Notes: generated from the letters alone by a model not told the origin. A DNA stretch of 64,000 nucleotides from an uncultured Chitinophaga sp. (GCF_902168175.1 NZ_CABHOU010000059.1:124001-188000), one strand, 5' to 3'. Positions 37,154 to 46,433 are shown, numbered from the stretch's first letter. Numbers and translations are program-made.

Positions 37154-38356
37154 TTATTTGCCACCTTCCAGTGATTCTTTCACCTGGTGCCAAATCATTG
37201 TTTGGTTACCGAATATTTTAGTGAAGCCCCTAACGTCTTCTCCTGTCCAACCCTGGTTCATTTCGCCATATTTGCCAAACTTAGCGCTCATCAGGTCGTA
37301 GTCAGATTTGATACCAGTTACCTGGAAGCGGTAAGGCTGCAGGGTAACGAATACATCGCCGGTTACATTTTCCTGTGAGTGCGTAAGGAACGCTTCGATG
37401 TCGCGCATCACCGGATCGAGGATCTGACCTTCGTGCATCCAGTTACCGTAGAACTGCGCCAACTGGTCTTTCCAGCTAAGCTGCCATTTAGTTAGTACGT
37501 GTTTTTCCAAAGCGTGGTGCGCTTTAATGATCACCATAGGTGCGGCGGCTTCGAAACCTACGCGGCCTTTAATACCAATGATCGTATCGCCCACATGTAT
37601 ATCGCGGCCCAGTGCAAACGCGCCTGCAATGTTCTGCAGGTAAGTGATCGCATCGGTAGGATGATCAAATTTTTTATCGTTGATGCCGGTGAGTTCTCCT
37701 TTTACGAAAGAGAGTTTCACTTTCTCTGCGTCAGTTTTTGTAAGCTGTGTGGGCCATGCTTCTTCTGGCAAAAAGCCGTCGGAAGTCAAGGTTTCTTTAC
37801 CACCTACAGATGTGCCCCAGATGCCTTTGTTGATAGAGTACATCGCTTTATCAAAGTTCATCTGTACCCCTTTGTTCTTCAGGTAAGAAATTTCCTCTTC
37901 GCGGCTCAGTTTCAGATCGCGGATGGGAGTGATAATTTCTACCCCGGGAATCATGATATTAAAGATCATGTCGAAGCGAACCTGGTCGTTACCGGCGCCG
38001 GTGCTACCATGTGCTACGGCGGTTGCACCTGTTTCCTTTGCATATGCTGCAATGGCCAGGGCCTGGCTCATACGCTCGGCGCTAACGCTCAGCGGGTAAG
38101 TATTATTTTTAAGGATGTTACCGTATACGAGGTAACGGATCACCTTGTCGTAGTAGGACTTCACGGCATCTACCGTTTTGTGGCTTTTTACACCCAGGCT
38201 GATAGCGCGTTTCTCGATTTCCTGCAGCTCTTCCGCAGAAAAACCGCCGGTATTAACAATTACAGAATGTACTTCATAACCCTTTTCTTCCGAAAGATAT
38301 TTTACGCAATATGAAGTGTCCAATCCACCGCTAAAACCCAGAACTACTTTTTTCAT
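37154..38356 (-). CDS. argG: Argininosuccinate synthase
   Basis: ArgG joins citrulline and aspartate with ATP. The 400-residue protein has the N-type ATP pyrophosphatase loop 'VVLGFSGGLDTSYCVKYL', then 'AVAHGSTGAGNDQVRFD' and 'SINKGIWGTSVGGKE'. It is the second gene of the operon, 40 nt after the GNAT gene. In a pathway that deacylates after carbamoylation, free citrulline from ArgE feeds this enzyme. Confidence 0.96.
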   Translation of the reverse strand: MKKVVLGFSGGLDTSYCVKYLSEEKGYEVHSVIVNTGGFSAEELQEIEKRAISLGVKSHKTVDAVKSYYDKVIRYLVYGNILKNNTYPLSVSAERMSQALAIAAYAKETGATAVAHGSTGAGNDQVRFDMIFNIMIPGVEIITPIRDLKLSREEEISYLKNKGVQMNFDKAMYSINKGIWGTSVGGKETLTSDGFLPEEAWPTQLTKTDAEKVKLSFVKGELTGINDKKFDHPTDAITYLQNIAGAFALGRDIHVGDTIIGIKGRVGFEAAAPMVIIKAHHALEKHVLTKWQLSWKDQLAQFYGNWMHEGQILDPVMRDIEAFLTHSQENVTGDVFVTLQPYRFQVTGIKSDYDLMSAKFGKYGEMNQGWTGEDVRGFTKIFGNQTMIWHQVKESLEGGK

Positions 38357-38396
38357 GGTGATCCTATGTATGTTTTTAAAAATGATGTTGAATTAA

Positions 38397-39176
38397 TTAC
38401 CAGCTAAAGAGGCTGAAGAGGAAAAAACGCTTCTTACCTACCATGGCTCCACCTTCTTTTCTTAATTTCAGGAGTATGAACCGTTTGTAACGCATCCAGC
38501 GTTCAAACAGTTTGAAGTTAGTTTTAAAACTCCGCTTTCTTCTCAGCGCTGCTGTTTCTCTTCCGTTAAGTTTTACGATCTCGGCCACTTCCGAACCTGC
38601 CAATTCCGGTTCTTTCGGCGCCTGATCTTTCTCCTTATCGGCCGGATCGTAGAGCATAGCTGTACAAAGACAGTTCTTTCGTTCTTTGGCAGTAAGAATA
38701 TCGAAGTTCACACAGCTGCGGCAGCCTTTCCAGAATTCTTCGTCGTCGGTAAGCTCAGAGTAAGTAACGGGTTCGTATCCTAGTTCCGAATTGATCTTCA
38801 TCACCGCCAGACCTGTAGTAAGGCCGAATATTTTCGCATCGGGGTATTTCTCCCTCGACAGTTCAAAGATTCTCTTTTTGATGGATTTAGCCACACCATG
38901 GCCTCTGAAGGCGGGGTTTACAATAAGACCGGAGTTAGCAACAAACTTTTCATGACCCCAGGCTTCGATATAGCAAAACCCAGCCCACTCGCCATTTGCG
39001 CCAAGCGCAATAACCGCCTTACCCTCGTCCATCTTCAGCTTAATGTAGTCGGGAGAACGTTTGGCAATACCTGTTCCCCTGGCCTTTGCTGAAGACTCCA
39101 TCTCGTCTGTAATGGTGGTAGCATATTCGTAATCGTCAGCAGTAGCCACCCTGACGATGATATCCTGATTTTCCAA
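38397..39176 (-). CDS. GNAT acyltransferase, candidate N-acyl(succinyl)glutamate synthase of the arg operon
   Basis: A 259-residue protein with an N-terminal GNAT domain (about 5-145). The acyl-CoA loop is 'NSGLIVNPAFRGHGVAKSIK' and 'INSELGYEPVTYSEL' closes the domain. A C-terminal part has four cysteines, C152-x2-C155 and C169-x-C171, that could bind metal, then a strongly basic tail ('RRKRSFKTNFKLFERWMRYK'). The start is TTG at 39176: an in-frame TAG lies 9 bp upstream and the next Met is residue 26, inside the fold. As first gene of an otherwise complete arg operon that lacks argA and argJ, it is the natural candidate for the first pathway step. This role is inferred. Confidence 0.78.
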   Translation of the reverse strand: MENQDIIVRVATADDYEYATTITDEMESSAKARGTGIAKRSPDYIKLKMDEGKAVIALGANGEWAGFCYIEAWGHEKFVANSGLIVNPAFRGHGVAKSIKKRIFELSREKYPDAKIFGLTTGLAVMKINSELGYEPVTYSELTDDEEFWKGCRSCVNFDILTAKERKNCLCTAMLYDPADKEKDQAPKEPELAGSEVAEIVKLNGRETAALRRKRSFKTNFKLFERWMRYKRFILLKLRKEGGAMVGKKRFFLFSLFSW

Positions 39177-39563
39177 TTTCTTCTAAATTGAAAACGTTAG
39201 CAATAAATGATAATAAATTTGGATAAAATCCATTGCTGGAGTGCTCCCCCTCATCAAAGGAAAGATAAGGAGGTGATAGCTAAACAGAAATGATGCCAGC
39301 TATCAAATACGAGGTCGTCGGGAAAGGTATCTAAAGACATTGTTCCCAATAGTATACAAGCCCTCTGTGAGAGAAGGATGGAAAGGTGAGATCTTATGGG
39401 ACTCAAAGTTTTTCAACTTCAGTAAACGATTAAATTGTTATGAATCTTGTTGCCTTTAGTTTTAGAATAACCGCAAAGTTATAACAATATTTATTACCAA
39501 GGGCTTTTTTTTTATGTTAAAATTCGGCGCTCCTCTCAGGGCCACAGCGGGATTACATATAAT
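39177..39563 (-). promoter_or_regulatory. Long gene-free leader region of the arg operon
   Basis: No gene is seen. On the minus strand a TAACTTTG element (plus 39474-39481) with TTG 16 bp upstream could be the promoter, which would leave a leader of nearly 300 nt. GATAGCT / AGCTATC can pair near 39275-39304. Several AT-rich stretches near 39181-39225 could hold ArgR sites, but no clear arg box is recognised. Confidence 0.4.
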
Positions 39564-39600
39564 AAAAAAAGAGAAAGGGTGATGATTCCCTTTCTCTTTT
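39564..39600. terminator. Terminator of the fucosidase gene
   Basis: AAAAAGAGAAAGGG / CCCTTTCTCTTTT with an 8-nt loop; the T-run on the minus strand lies 25 nt after the stop at 39625. Confidence 0.88.
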
Positions 39601-39624
39601 CTCTATTCATTTTTTGATTAATAA

Positions 39625-41685
39625 TCATTTGGTTATGACACCCAGCTCGGCAATGCTGGTCCAATGTTGTTGCTCATAGGCGGCGCGGAGTGCCACAAGT
39701 CGGATGTATTGCGCTTTAACAGTTTTGCCAAAACGCAGCTCCTGCTTCACCGGACTGTTCACGATATTGGCAAAAGAACCCTTTGCTACAGGCTCTCCCC
39801 AGCTTTTCCCATCTTCGCTTACGTAGAAGGCATAATCTACGAAGGTGCCGCTGGCGTTCTGGTTAGTACGCGGCAGGTACGAAAAGCCTTTAAGATCAAG
39901 CACTTCGCCCAGGTTAACCTGAATTTCGTGCGGATAACCTTTTGCCCCGGGTGCCATGATCGTACTCCAAACTGTTGAAGGATCACCATCGATCGCACGC
40001 TCGGGGCCCTGGTTGCGGGCCGAGCTGTCGGCATAGTGAATGCTCCATTTCACGGGAGCCACATCAAAGTTCATCGTGATGGTATTACCTCCTTTGGCGC
40101 CGCCGCCTACAAAAGCCTTGGCCTTTACAATCCCCCCCTGCACAAATGGCACAGGAGCAGTGTATTTCGGGGATTTAACAGTTGGTTCGCTACCATCGAG
40201 CGTGTAATGCAACACGGGATCAACAGAAGGGGAACTGATCACCAGGGCGCCATTCTTATCTCTTTTAATCACCGCATCTTCCAACACTTCTGGTGCCTTA
40301 AACAATTGTATTTCATTGATAATGGCTGCTGCTTTGGCGTCGAGTATGATCACGCGCATTTTACTGGCGGTAGTCATTGGCAAACGGAGAATACGCTTGT
40401 AGCCGATAGTGGTTTCGCTGGCCAGCTCTTTATAAGCGCCAGCCTCCAGCACTTCGACCTTAAACGCTTTTACACGCTGCCCGCGCACAATATCTTCCTG
40501 TATCTGGAAACGGTTAAAGGTCACGGGCTTTTTAAAACTGAGTTCTATCACTGCATTTTGCGCTGTGGCTGCCTGCCACGAAGTTTCTTTTTTACCATCC
40601 ACTACCGCTGCTACCGTTTTACCGCCAGTAGTTGCTACAGCATCTATTGCCAGGTTGGATTTAAAAGTCTGATCTAACACTCGGCGCAACTCCATCAGCC
40701 GGGTAGAATCGTTGGCGTGTATACGGCCACGACGATCTACCGGTACGTTCAGGAGCAGGTTGGCATTGCGGCCAACAGAACCATAGTAGATATCCAGCAG
40801 GTGTGATAATGTTTTCACCTTATCGTTGGTAGACGGGCTGAAGAACCATCCCGGGCGGATAGACACATCGGCCTCTCCGGGCACCCAGTCGGCACCTGTT
40901 TCCACACCTTCATTCAGATAATGCTCCAAACCACCTTTACCGGGAAACACTTCCGAGCGGTTAATAGTACTCCAGTTGGTAGCACCTGCAATGCCGTTCT
41001 CGTTACCTATCCAGCGGCAACCGGGGCCGCCATCACTAAAGATGATGGCGTTGGGATGATATTTATAAACCGTACCATTAAATAATGTCCAGTCGTACAC
41101 CTGCCTTTTACCATTCGGACCTTCGCCATTGGCGCCATCAAACCATTGTTCAAACACATCGCCGTATTTGGTATGCACTTCTGTAAGCTGGTTTACAAAT
41201 ACCTGGTTGTAACGCTCCGTTCCATAATCAGGATGGTTACGGTCCCAGGGCGATAAGTATACACCGAACTTCAAACCATATTCTTTACAGGCGGCCGATA
41301 ATTCAGCCAGTACATCTCCTTTCCCGTTTTTCCAGGCGCTTTCCCGTACGGTATGTTTACTGTATGCGCTCGGCCAAAGGCAAAAACCATCGTGGTGTTT
41401 AGCGGTAATGATAATTCCTTTCATACCCGCAGCCCTGGCTGTACGCGCCCATTGGCGCGCGTCAAGGGCAGAGGGATTAAATACTTTCGGGTCCTCATCA
41501 CCATGCCCCCATTCCTTGTCCGTAAATGTATTTGGGCCAAAGTGAATGAACATATAGTATTCCATCTGCTGCCAGGCCAGTTGCGCCTTTGATGGCACAG
41601 GACCTACGTTGGCAGGAACAGACTGTGCCTGCACCGCGGTGAGTGATGAAAAAAGCAACGAAAAGAGTAGCGTGGATGTCTTCAT
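39625..41685 (-). CDS. GH29 alpha-L-fucosidase with F5/8-type C-terminal modules
   Basis: A 686-residue secreted glycosidase. I start at ATG 41685, which opens the signal peptide 'MKTSTLLFSLLFSSLTAVQAQ'; an in-frame ATG at 41730 adds 15 residues. The GH29 barrel (about 30-345) shows 'FIHFGPNTFTDKEWGHGDED', 'IIITAKHHDGFCLWPS' and the nucleophile Asp183 in 'FEQWFDGANGEG'. After it come an F5/8 type C-like domain (about 355-460), a chitobiase-like 'LHYTLDGSEPTVKSPKYTAP' module and a second F5/8 domain to the end. It removes terminal fucose, probably from glycoprotein glycans, given the neighbouring GH109, GH92 and GH20 genes. Confidence 0.93.
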   Translation of the reverse strand: MKTSTLLFSLLFSSLTAVQAQSVPANVGPVPSKAQLAWQQMEYYMFIHFGPNTFTDKEWGHGDEDPKVFNPSALDARQWARTARAAGMKGIIITAKHHDGFCLWPSAYSKHTVRESAWKNGKGDVLAELSAACKEYGLKFGVYLSPWDRNHPDYGTERYNQVFVNQLTEVHTKYGDVFEQWFDGANGEGPNGKRQVYDWTLFNGTVYKYHPNAIIFSDGGPGCRWIGNENGIAGATNWSTINRSEVFPGKGGLEHYLNEGVETGADWVPGEADVSIRPGWFFSPSTNDKVKTLSHLLDIYYGSVGRNANLLLNVPVDRRGRIHANDSTRLMELRRVLDQTFKSNLAIDAVATTGGKTVAAVVDGKKETSWQAATAQNAVIELSFKKPVTFNRFQIQEDIVRGQRVKAFKVEVLEAGAYKELASETTIGYKRILRLPMTTASKMRVIILDAKAAAIINEIQLFKAPEVLEDAVIKRDKNGALVISSPSVDPVLHYTLDGSEPTVKSPKYTAPVPFVQGGIVKAKAFVGGGAKGGNTITMNFDVAPVKWSIHYADSSARNQGPERAIDGDPSTVWSTIMAPGAKGYPHEIQVNLGEVLDLKGFSYLPRTNQNASGTFVDYAFYVSEDGKSWGEPVAKGSFANIVNSPVKQELRFGKTVKAQYIRLVALRAAYEQQHWTSIAELGVITK

Positions 41686-41783
41686 ATGAGAGAAGTATGA
41701 CTTGGTCTGAACTAAAAGTAATCCCTTCATTCCTAATTTAGACCTGCTGCTGAAAATATACTCATTGTCTGCTAAAATACTAT

Positions 41784-41796
41784 GCTAAACCGTTTG
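41784..41796. promoter_or_regulatory. Candidate LacI-type operator (GCTAAACCGTTTG)
   Basis: Imperfect palindrome between the divergent fucosidase and GH109 genes. It resembles GCTAAAACGTTTTTGC at 46418 and ACTTAAACGTTTTAGC at 52896. Shared regulation is inferred. Confidence 0.4.
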
Positions 41797-41942
41797 TCCC
41801 CCCGATACGAGATAGTACGCAGGTTTTTAGCACCAACTATCACATTAATGTCACAAAAAAAAGAGGAGGCTTGCATTTACGATAGGTATTTAGCTATTTT
41901 TAAACCATCTATGTTCACCGTTTATTAATCGTTACTTAATTT

Positions 41943-43340
41943 ATGAATAAGCAACTGCATCGCAGGAACTTCCTGAAGAACTCAGTAGCAGCGGGCGTGG
42001 GCCTGTCGTTGCTGAACAACCCGGCAAAATTGTTTGCCGCGCAAAAGAAAGATAAGGTGCGTGTTGGCCTTATTGGCGTTGGCGCAAGAGGCAGCGGACA
42101 CCTTGATCTTTGTTTGAAACGCAGCGACGTTGACGTTGTTGCCATCGCCGACCCGGATACGGTAAAGGCGATCCCGGAATGCCGTAAAATGATTGAGAAG
42201 GCATACGGTACCAAAAAGAAAGTAGCCGAGTACACCAAGGGACCCGAAGATTATCTGAACATGCTGAAGCGTGGCGACATCGACGCGGTGATTATTGCCA
42301 CTCCATGGGAATGGCATACCCCTCAGGCCGTAGCAGCTATGAAGGCCGGCATTACCCCAGCCGTAGAAGTTTGTGGCGCCTCTGATGTGCAGGAGTGCTG
42401 GGACCTGGTAAACGCCAGCGAAGCTACCCGCATCCCTGTTTTCGCTATGGAAAACGTATGTTACCGCCGTGATGTAATGGCTGTACTGAGCATGGCCCGC
42501 CAGGGTTTGTTCGGCGAGTTGCTTCACCTGCAGGGCGGTTATCAGCACGACCTCCGCGCGGTGAAATTCAATGACGGCAAAGGCATTTACGGCGGCGGCG
42601 TTGAGTTTGGCGACAAAGCTATCTCTGAAGCTAAATGGAGAACGAATCACTCGGTTCACCGCAACGGCGACCTCTATCCTACCCACGGCCTTGGCCCTGT
42701 AGGCACCATGATCGACCTTAACCGCGGCAACCGTTTGCTGTCGCTTACTTCTGTAGCTACTAAAGCACGCGGCCTGCACAAATATATCCTCGAAGGTCCT
42801 AACGGCGGCCCTAACCACCCTAACGCAAAAGTGGAATTCAAACTGGGCGATATCGTAAGCACACTGATCAAAACCGTTAACGGTGAAACGATCATGCTTA
42901 GCCACGATACCAATCTGCCCCGTCCTTATTCCTTAAACTTCCGCGTACAGGGCACCAATGGCCTATGGATGGATGATATCGACTCTATACATATCGAAGG
43001 TAAAAGCAAACCGCATAGCTGGGAAAAAACCGGCGATCCTAAAGATGCGGAAAGCTATTTCGCCAAGTATGAACACCCACTCTGGAAACGTTATGCGAAC
43101 GACGCTTCCGGCGCTGGCCATGGTGGTATGGACTGGTTTGTGATCAACTCCTTCATCGAGTCTATCAAACGCGGCGCGCCTTACCAACTGGACGTGTACG
43201 ACCTAGCTACCTGGTACGCTATCACCCCGCTCAGCGAACAATCTATCGCCGAAGGTGGTTCCGTACAATACATCCCCGACTTCACCCGCGGTTTGTGGAT
43301 GAACAGGAAACCGATTTTCGCTCTCGACGAACAGTACTAA
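41943..43340 (+). CDS. GH109 alpha-N-acetylgalactosaminidase (Gfo/Idh/MocA fold)
   Basis: A 465-residue NAD-dependent glycosidase. A twin-arginine signal 'RRNFLKNSVAAGVGLSLL' directs export. The Rossmann motif 'VGLIGVGARGSGHLDLCL' starts near residue 40. 'ENVCYRRDVMAVLSMARQGL', 'YPTHGLGPVGTMIDLNRGNR' and 'GHGGMDWFVINSFI' closely match GH109 enzymes, known from Elizabethkingia for removing GalNAc (blood group A). GH109 uses NAD in a redox-assisted hydrolysis. It is divergent from the GH29 gene, 257 nt away, and is followed by a strong terminator. A general oxidoreductase is less likely given these motifs. Confidence 0.9.
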   Translation: MNKQLHRRNFLKNSVAAGVGLSLLNNPAKLFAAQKKDKVRVGLIGVGARGSGHLDLCLKRSDVDVVAIADPDTVKAIPECRKMIEKAYGTKKKVAEYTKGPEDYLNMLKRGDIDAVIIATPWEWHTPQAVAAMKAGITPAVEVCGASDVQECWDLVNASEATRIPVFAMENVCYRRDVMAVLSMARQGLFGELLHLQGGYQHDLRAVKFNDGKGIYGGGVEFGDKAISEAKWRTNHSVHRNGDLYPTHGLGPVGTMIDLNRGNRLLSLTSVATKARGLHKYILEGPNGGPNHPNAKVEFKLGDIVSTLIKTVNGETIMLSHDTNLPRPYSLNFRVQGTNGLWMDDIDSIHIEGKSKPHSWEKTGDPKDAESYFAKYEHPLWKRYANDASGAGHGGMDWFVINSFIESIKRGAPYQLDVYDLATWYAITPLSEQSIAEGGSVQYIPDFTRGLWMNRKPIFALDEQY

Positions 43341-43360
43341 TTAAATACATGAATACTAAA

Positions 43361-43396
43361 AGCCCCGGCAACTCAATATTGCCGGGGATTTTTTTA
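43361..43396. terminator. Bidirectional terminator between GH109 and galK
   Basis: CCCCGGCAA / TTGCCGGGG with a 7-nt loop, followed by ATTTTTTT on the plus strand and a shorter T-rich run on the minus strand. Confidence 0.92.
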
Positions 43397-43416
43397 TGTT
43401 ATAATTATGCTTAGGA

Positions 43417-44580
43417 TTAATGTACCGGCTCTTCCGCAAACACGGTCACACCTGCTTCAATACTGGTTACATAAACCTCCATGGTTTCATCAAATTTCTC
43501 GCTGTACAATTTCTTCATGTTGGCTACAAAAGCATCGGCCCTGGCTGCTTTCACCAGGTTGATGGTACAACCGCCAAATCCGCCCCCCATCATACGCGCG
43601 CCCGCCACATCTGGGTTGTCACGCACCACATCTACCAGAAAATCCAGTTCGGGGCAGCTCACTTCATACAGCTTGCTCAAACCATCGTGCGAGCCGTACA
43701 TCAGTTTACCAAGACCTTCAAGGTTATTGTCTTTCAGGAAAGCCGTGGCCTTTACCACGCGCTCGTTCTCTTGTGTAACGTACAGGCAGCGGTCGAATAT
43801 TTTACCCGGCAGTTTATCGCGGTATTGTTCCACCTGTTCAGATGTAATATCACGAAGACTATTAATTCCCGGGATGAATTCTTTCAATATCTCTACGCCC
43901 TTTTCACATTGCTCACGACGCACATTGTACTCCGAAGAGGCCAGTGAATGGTGCACCATAGAGTTGCAAAGTACGATTTTATAAGTGTCCGAAAACTGGA
44001 AAGGGAAGTACTGGTATTCCAGACTGCGGCAGTCGAGCAGCATTACTTCATCTTTACGGCCGTGGAGGTTGGCAAACTGGTCCATGATACCACATTTCAC
44101 ACCTGGGAAGGTATGTTCCGCTATCTGTCCTATTTTCGCCATCTCCATTCTTTCCAAACCAAAGCCCAGCAAGGTATCCAGTGCGGCTACCAATCCACCT
44201 TCCACTGCTGCGGAAGATGACAGGCCAGCGCCAACCGGGATATCGCCATGGACCACACAATCGAAACCTTTCACGTCGTACCCACGCTGCTGCAGGTGAT
44301 ATACTACCCCAAGCAGGTAATTGATCCAGCCCGAAGTTGGTTTTATATTTTTAAGAGAAAAGGAAACCTTCTCGCCCGTAAACGTAGCGTATGCATTGCA
44401 TGTGTCGGTACCGTTAAGGGCTACCGCATAAACGATCTTCTTATCAATCGCGGCGGGCAATACAAATCCTTCATTGTAATCCGTATGCTCCCCTATAAGA
44501 TTGATCCTTCCGGGTGAAGTAACGATGAGTGGCGTTTTTCCATATAACTCGTGGAATCGCAGTTTTGCTTCGTGGATCAT
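43417..44580 (-). CDS. galK: Galactokinase
   Basis: A 387-residue GHMP kinase that phosphorylates galactose at C1. It has the galactokinase signature 'GRINLIGEHTDYNEGFVLPA', the ATP loop 'VGAGLSSSAAVEGGLVAALD' and the C-terminal 'MMGGGFGGCTINLV'. Length matches the family. In this neighbourhood it would use galactose, or possibly GalNAc, set free from glycans; the sequence itself fits ordinary GalK. It lies on the minus strand between the GH109 gene and the minus-strand sugar permease. Confidence 0.95.
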   Translation of the reverse strand: MIHEAKLRFHELYGKTPLIVTSPGRINLIGEHTDYNEGFVLPAAIDKKIVYAVALNGTDTCNAYATFTGEKVSFSLKNIKPTSGWINYLLGVVYHLQQRGYDVKGFDCVVHGDIPVGAGLSSSAAVEGGLVAALDTLLGFGLERMEMAKIGQIAEHTFPGVKCGIMDQFANLHGRKDEVMLLDCRSLEYQYFPFQFSDTYKIVLCNSMVHHSLASSEYNVRREQCEKGVEILKEFIPGINSLRDITSEQVEQYRDKLPGKIFDRCLYVTQENERVVKATAFLKDNNLEGLGKLMYGSHDGLSKLYEVSCPELDFLVDVVRDNPDVAGARMMGGGFGGCTINLVKAARADAFVANMKKLYSEKFDETMEVYVTSIEAGVTVFAEEPVH

Positions 44581-44968
44581 AAAACTCTAATAAACGTATT
44601 TTGTACACATAAAAATAGGAAAAGAGTTGAGATATTCGCTCAATCAGCCAAAAAAAATATTAGGAAGGGAATAATTTAGTTAAACTAAGCGATAATACTG
44701 CTATTGGGCCGCCGTTGTGTCACTCCCTTCAGCCATTAGACCAACACTGGGCAAGGGGCCGTGTCGTAAATCCCCCTCTCCTGCCAATCTACGTCCTGCC
44801 GTGCGCCAATCTCCGCTTTACCACACCCGCTGTTCAGTCTTTCCCTTCTGTCCGGTATACCACAAATCCCGGGCTAGATATCCGGTAAATAGCAAACTGG
44901 TGTATAAAAGGCATCCGGATGGTTCAGTGATGGTTGGGTGATGGTTCAGTGATGGTTGGGTAATGGCT
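44581..44968. repeat. Gene-free region with a 4-unit 11-bp tandem array at 44918-44961
   Basis: GATGGTTCAGT, GATGGTTGGGT, GATGGTTCAGT, GATGGTTGGGT follow one another exactly at 11-bp steps (44918, 44929, 44940, 44951). The alternation of two unit types suggests duplication of a 22-bp pair. The rest of the region shows no gene. Confidence 0.85.
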
Positions 44969-45003
44969 AAAAAAGGCCGTACGGAGCGTCCGTACGGCCT
45001 TTT
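44969..45003 (-). terminator. Terminator of the MFS permease gene
   Basis: AAAAAGGCCGTACGG / CCGTACGGCCTTTT, a 5-nt loop and flanking A/T runs; on the minus strand it follows the stop at 45029. Confidence 0.92.
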
Positions 45004-45028
45004 GAAAAGCTTTAACAAGGTAATTACG

Positions 45029-46330
45029 TTATGCCATGGCCAATTTTGGCAGGCCCTTTTTGTGCCCCGCTACAGCGAAGTACAATATATAAAGATAGCA
45101 GGGGATCATAATTGCATAAGGCATCTGCAGGTTATGCGTAGCATCCGCAATGGCGCCATACACCAGCGGCACCAGGGCGCCACCTGCAATACCCATGATC
45201 AGTAAGGCCGAGCCCAGTTTCGTAAAACGCCCAAGTTTATTAATTGCCAATGGCCAAATGCCAGGCCACATCAGCGAATGGGCAAAGCTCAGCAAAATCA
45301 CGAACACGATAGAAGTCATACCTGTAGTAACCAGGGCGCCGATTGTAAACAAGATGCCCAATACCGCAGACATGATCAACCCGGTTTTTTGCGACATGTA
45401 TTTGGGAATGGTCACAATACCTATAATATACCCTACGGTGAACCCGATCAGGCTGTAAATGCTAAAATTGTTCGCTACATCTTTAGATATGCCGTTATGC
45501 TCGCCATATAGGGTAAGAGAGTCGATGGCCAACACTTCTACACCCACATAAAGGAACAGGCAAAGCACGCCCAGCATGAGGTAAGGAATTTGAAATACAG
45601 AGGAGCGGCCGTAAAGATCGGCTTCAGCTGCTGCAGTTTTATCATCTTCTTCAGGGTTAATTTCGGGAAGATGCGCTTTACGCACCATAAAGGCCAACAG
45701 CAGCAGTACGCCGGTCATGATCGCATAAGGAACGATTACACGCGAAGCCAGCAGGTCTAACTCTGCTTCTTTAGCAGCACCGGTAAGACTTTCAATTTTT
45801 ATAGACAGTTCTTTGGTATCGCTGAACAGCAATTTACCCAGCACCAGGATACCCATCATCCCAGCTATCTTATTACAGATACCCATGATGCTAATGCGTT
45901 TAGCTGCACTTTCGATAGGCCCCAGGATAGTTACATAAGGATTGGATGCCGTTTGCAGAAGTGCCAGACCAGTACCCTGAACGAACAAACCGAGCAGGAA
46001 TAACGGGAAAGTACGCAATTGCGCCGCCGGTATGAAAATAAGCGAACCTACTGCCATGGTCACCAGTCCTACCGACATTCCATTTGCAAACCCGATCCTT
46101 TTCAGGATACCGGAGGATGGAATGGCCATCACAAAATAAGAAATGTAAAAGGCGAAAGTCACAAAAAATGCCTGTAATGCCGAAAGCTCACATGCTTGTC
46201 TCAGGAAGGGAATCAATACGCTGTTGAGCCAGGTAACGAAGCCGAAAATGAAGAACAAAATGCCAATAATCGCCATTGCTTGTTTGTAACCACCCTTTGG
46301 CGCAGCCATGTTAGCAGTGTTACTTGTCAT
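45029..46330 (-). CDS. MFS sugar permease, GluP/FucP-like
   Basis: A 433-residue permease with about twelve membrane helices. It has the Bacteroidota GluP/FucP pattern: 'FFIFGFVTWLNSVLIPFLRQ', 'FVTFAFYISYFVMAIPSSGI', 'GLFVQGTGLALLQTASNPYV' and 'HSLMWPGIWPLAINKLG'. Members import glucose, galactose or fucose by proton or sodium symport. It is divergent from a second, different permease of the same superfamily, and both sit among glycan-degrading enzymes. Galactose or glucose is a fair guess, but specificity cannot be read from sequence. Confidence 0.88.
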   Translation of the reverse strand: MTSNTANMAAPKGGYKQAMAIIGILFFIFGFVTWLNSVLIPFLRQACELSALQAFFVTFAFYISYFVMAIPSSGILKRIGFANGMSVGLVTMAVGSLIFIPAAQLRTFPLFLLGLFVQGTGLALLQTASNPYVTILGPIESAAKRISIMGICNKIAGMMGILVLGKLLFSDTKELSIKIESLTGAAKEAELDLLASRVIVPYAIMTGVLLLLAFMVRKAHLPEINPEEDDKTAAAEADLYGRSSVFQIPYLMLGVLCLFLYVGVEVLAIDSLTLYGEHNGISKDVANNFSIYSLIGFTVGYIIGIVTIPKYMSQKTGLIMSAVLGILFTIGALVTTGMTSIVFVILLSFAHSLMWPGIWPLAINKLGRFTKLGSALLIMGIAGGALVPLVYGAIADATHNLQMPYAIMIPCYLYILYFAVAGHKKGLPKLAMA

Positions 46331-46417
46331 AGATCCAATAAGTTATGTAATAAATAAAAGAAAATTTCATGAAGCCTCTAACTTACCTAACAAAAACGGA
46401 TTTTCATAGTTATTTTA

Positions 46418-46433
46418 GCTAAAACGTTTTTGC
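46418..46433. promoter_or_regulatory. Candidate LacI-type operator between the two permease genes
   Basis: GCTAAAACGTTTTTGC, with a perfect 10-bp core palindrome AAAACGTTTT (46421-46430), overlaps the -33 box of the downstream permease promoter. Confidence 0.5.
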
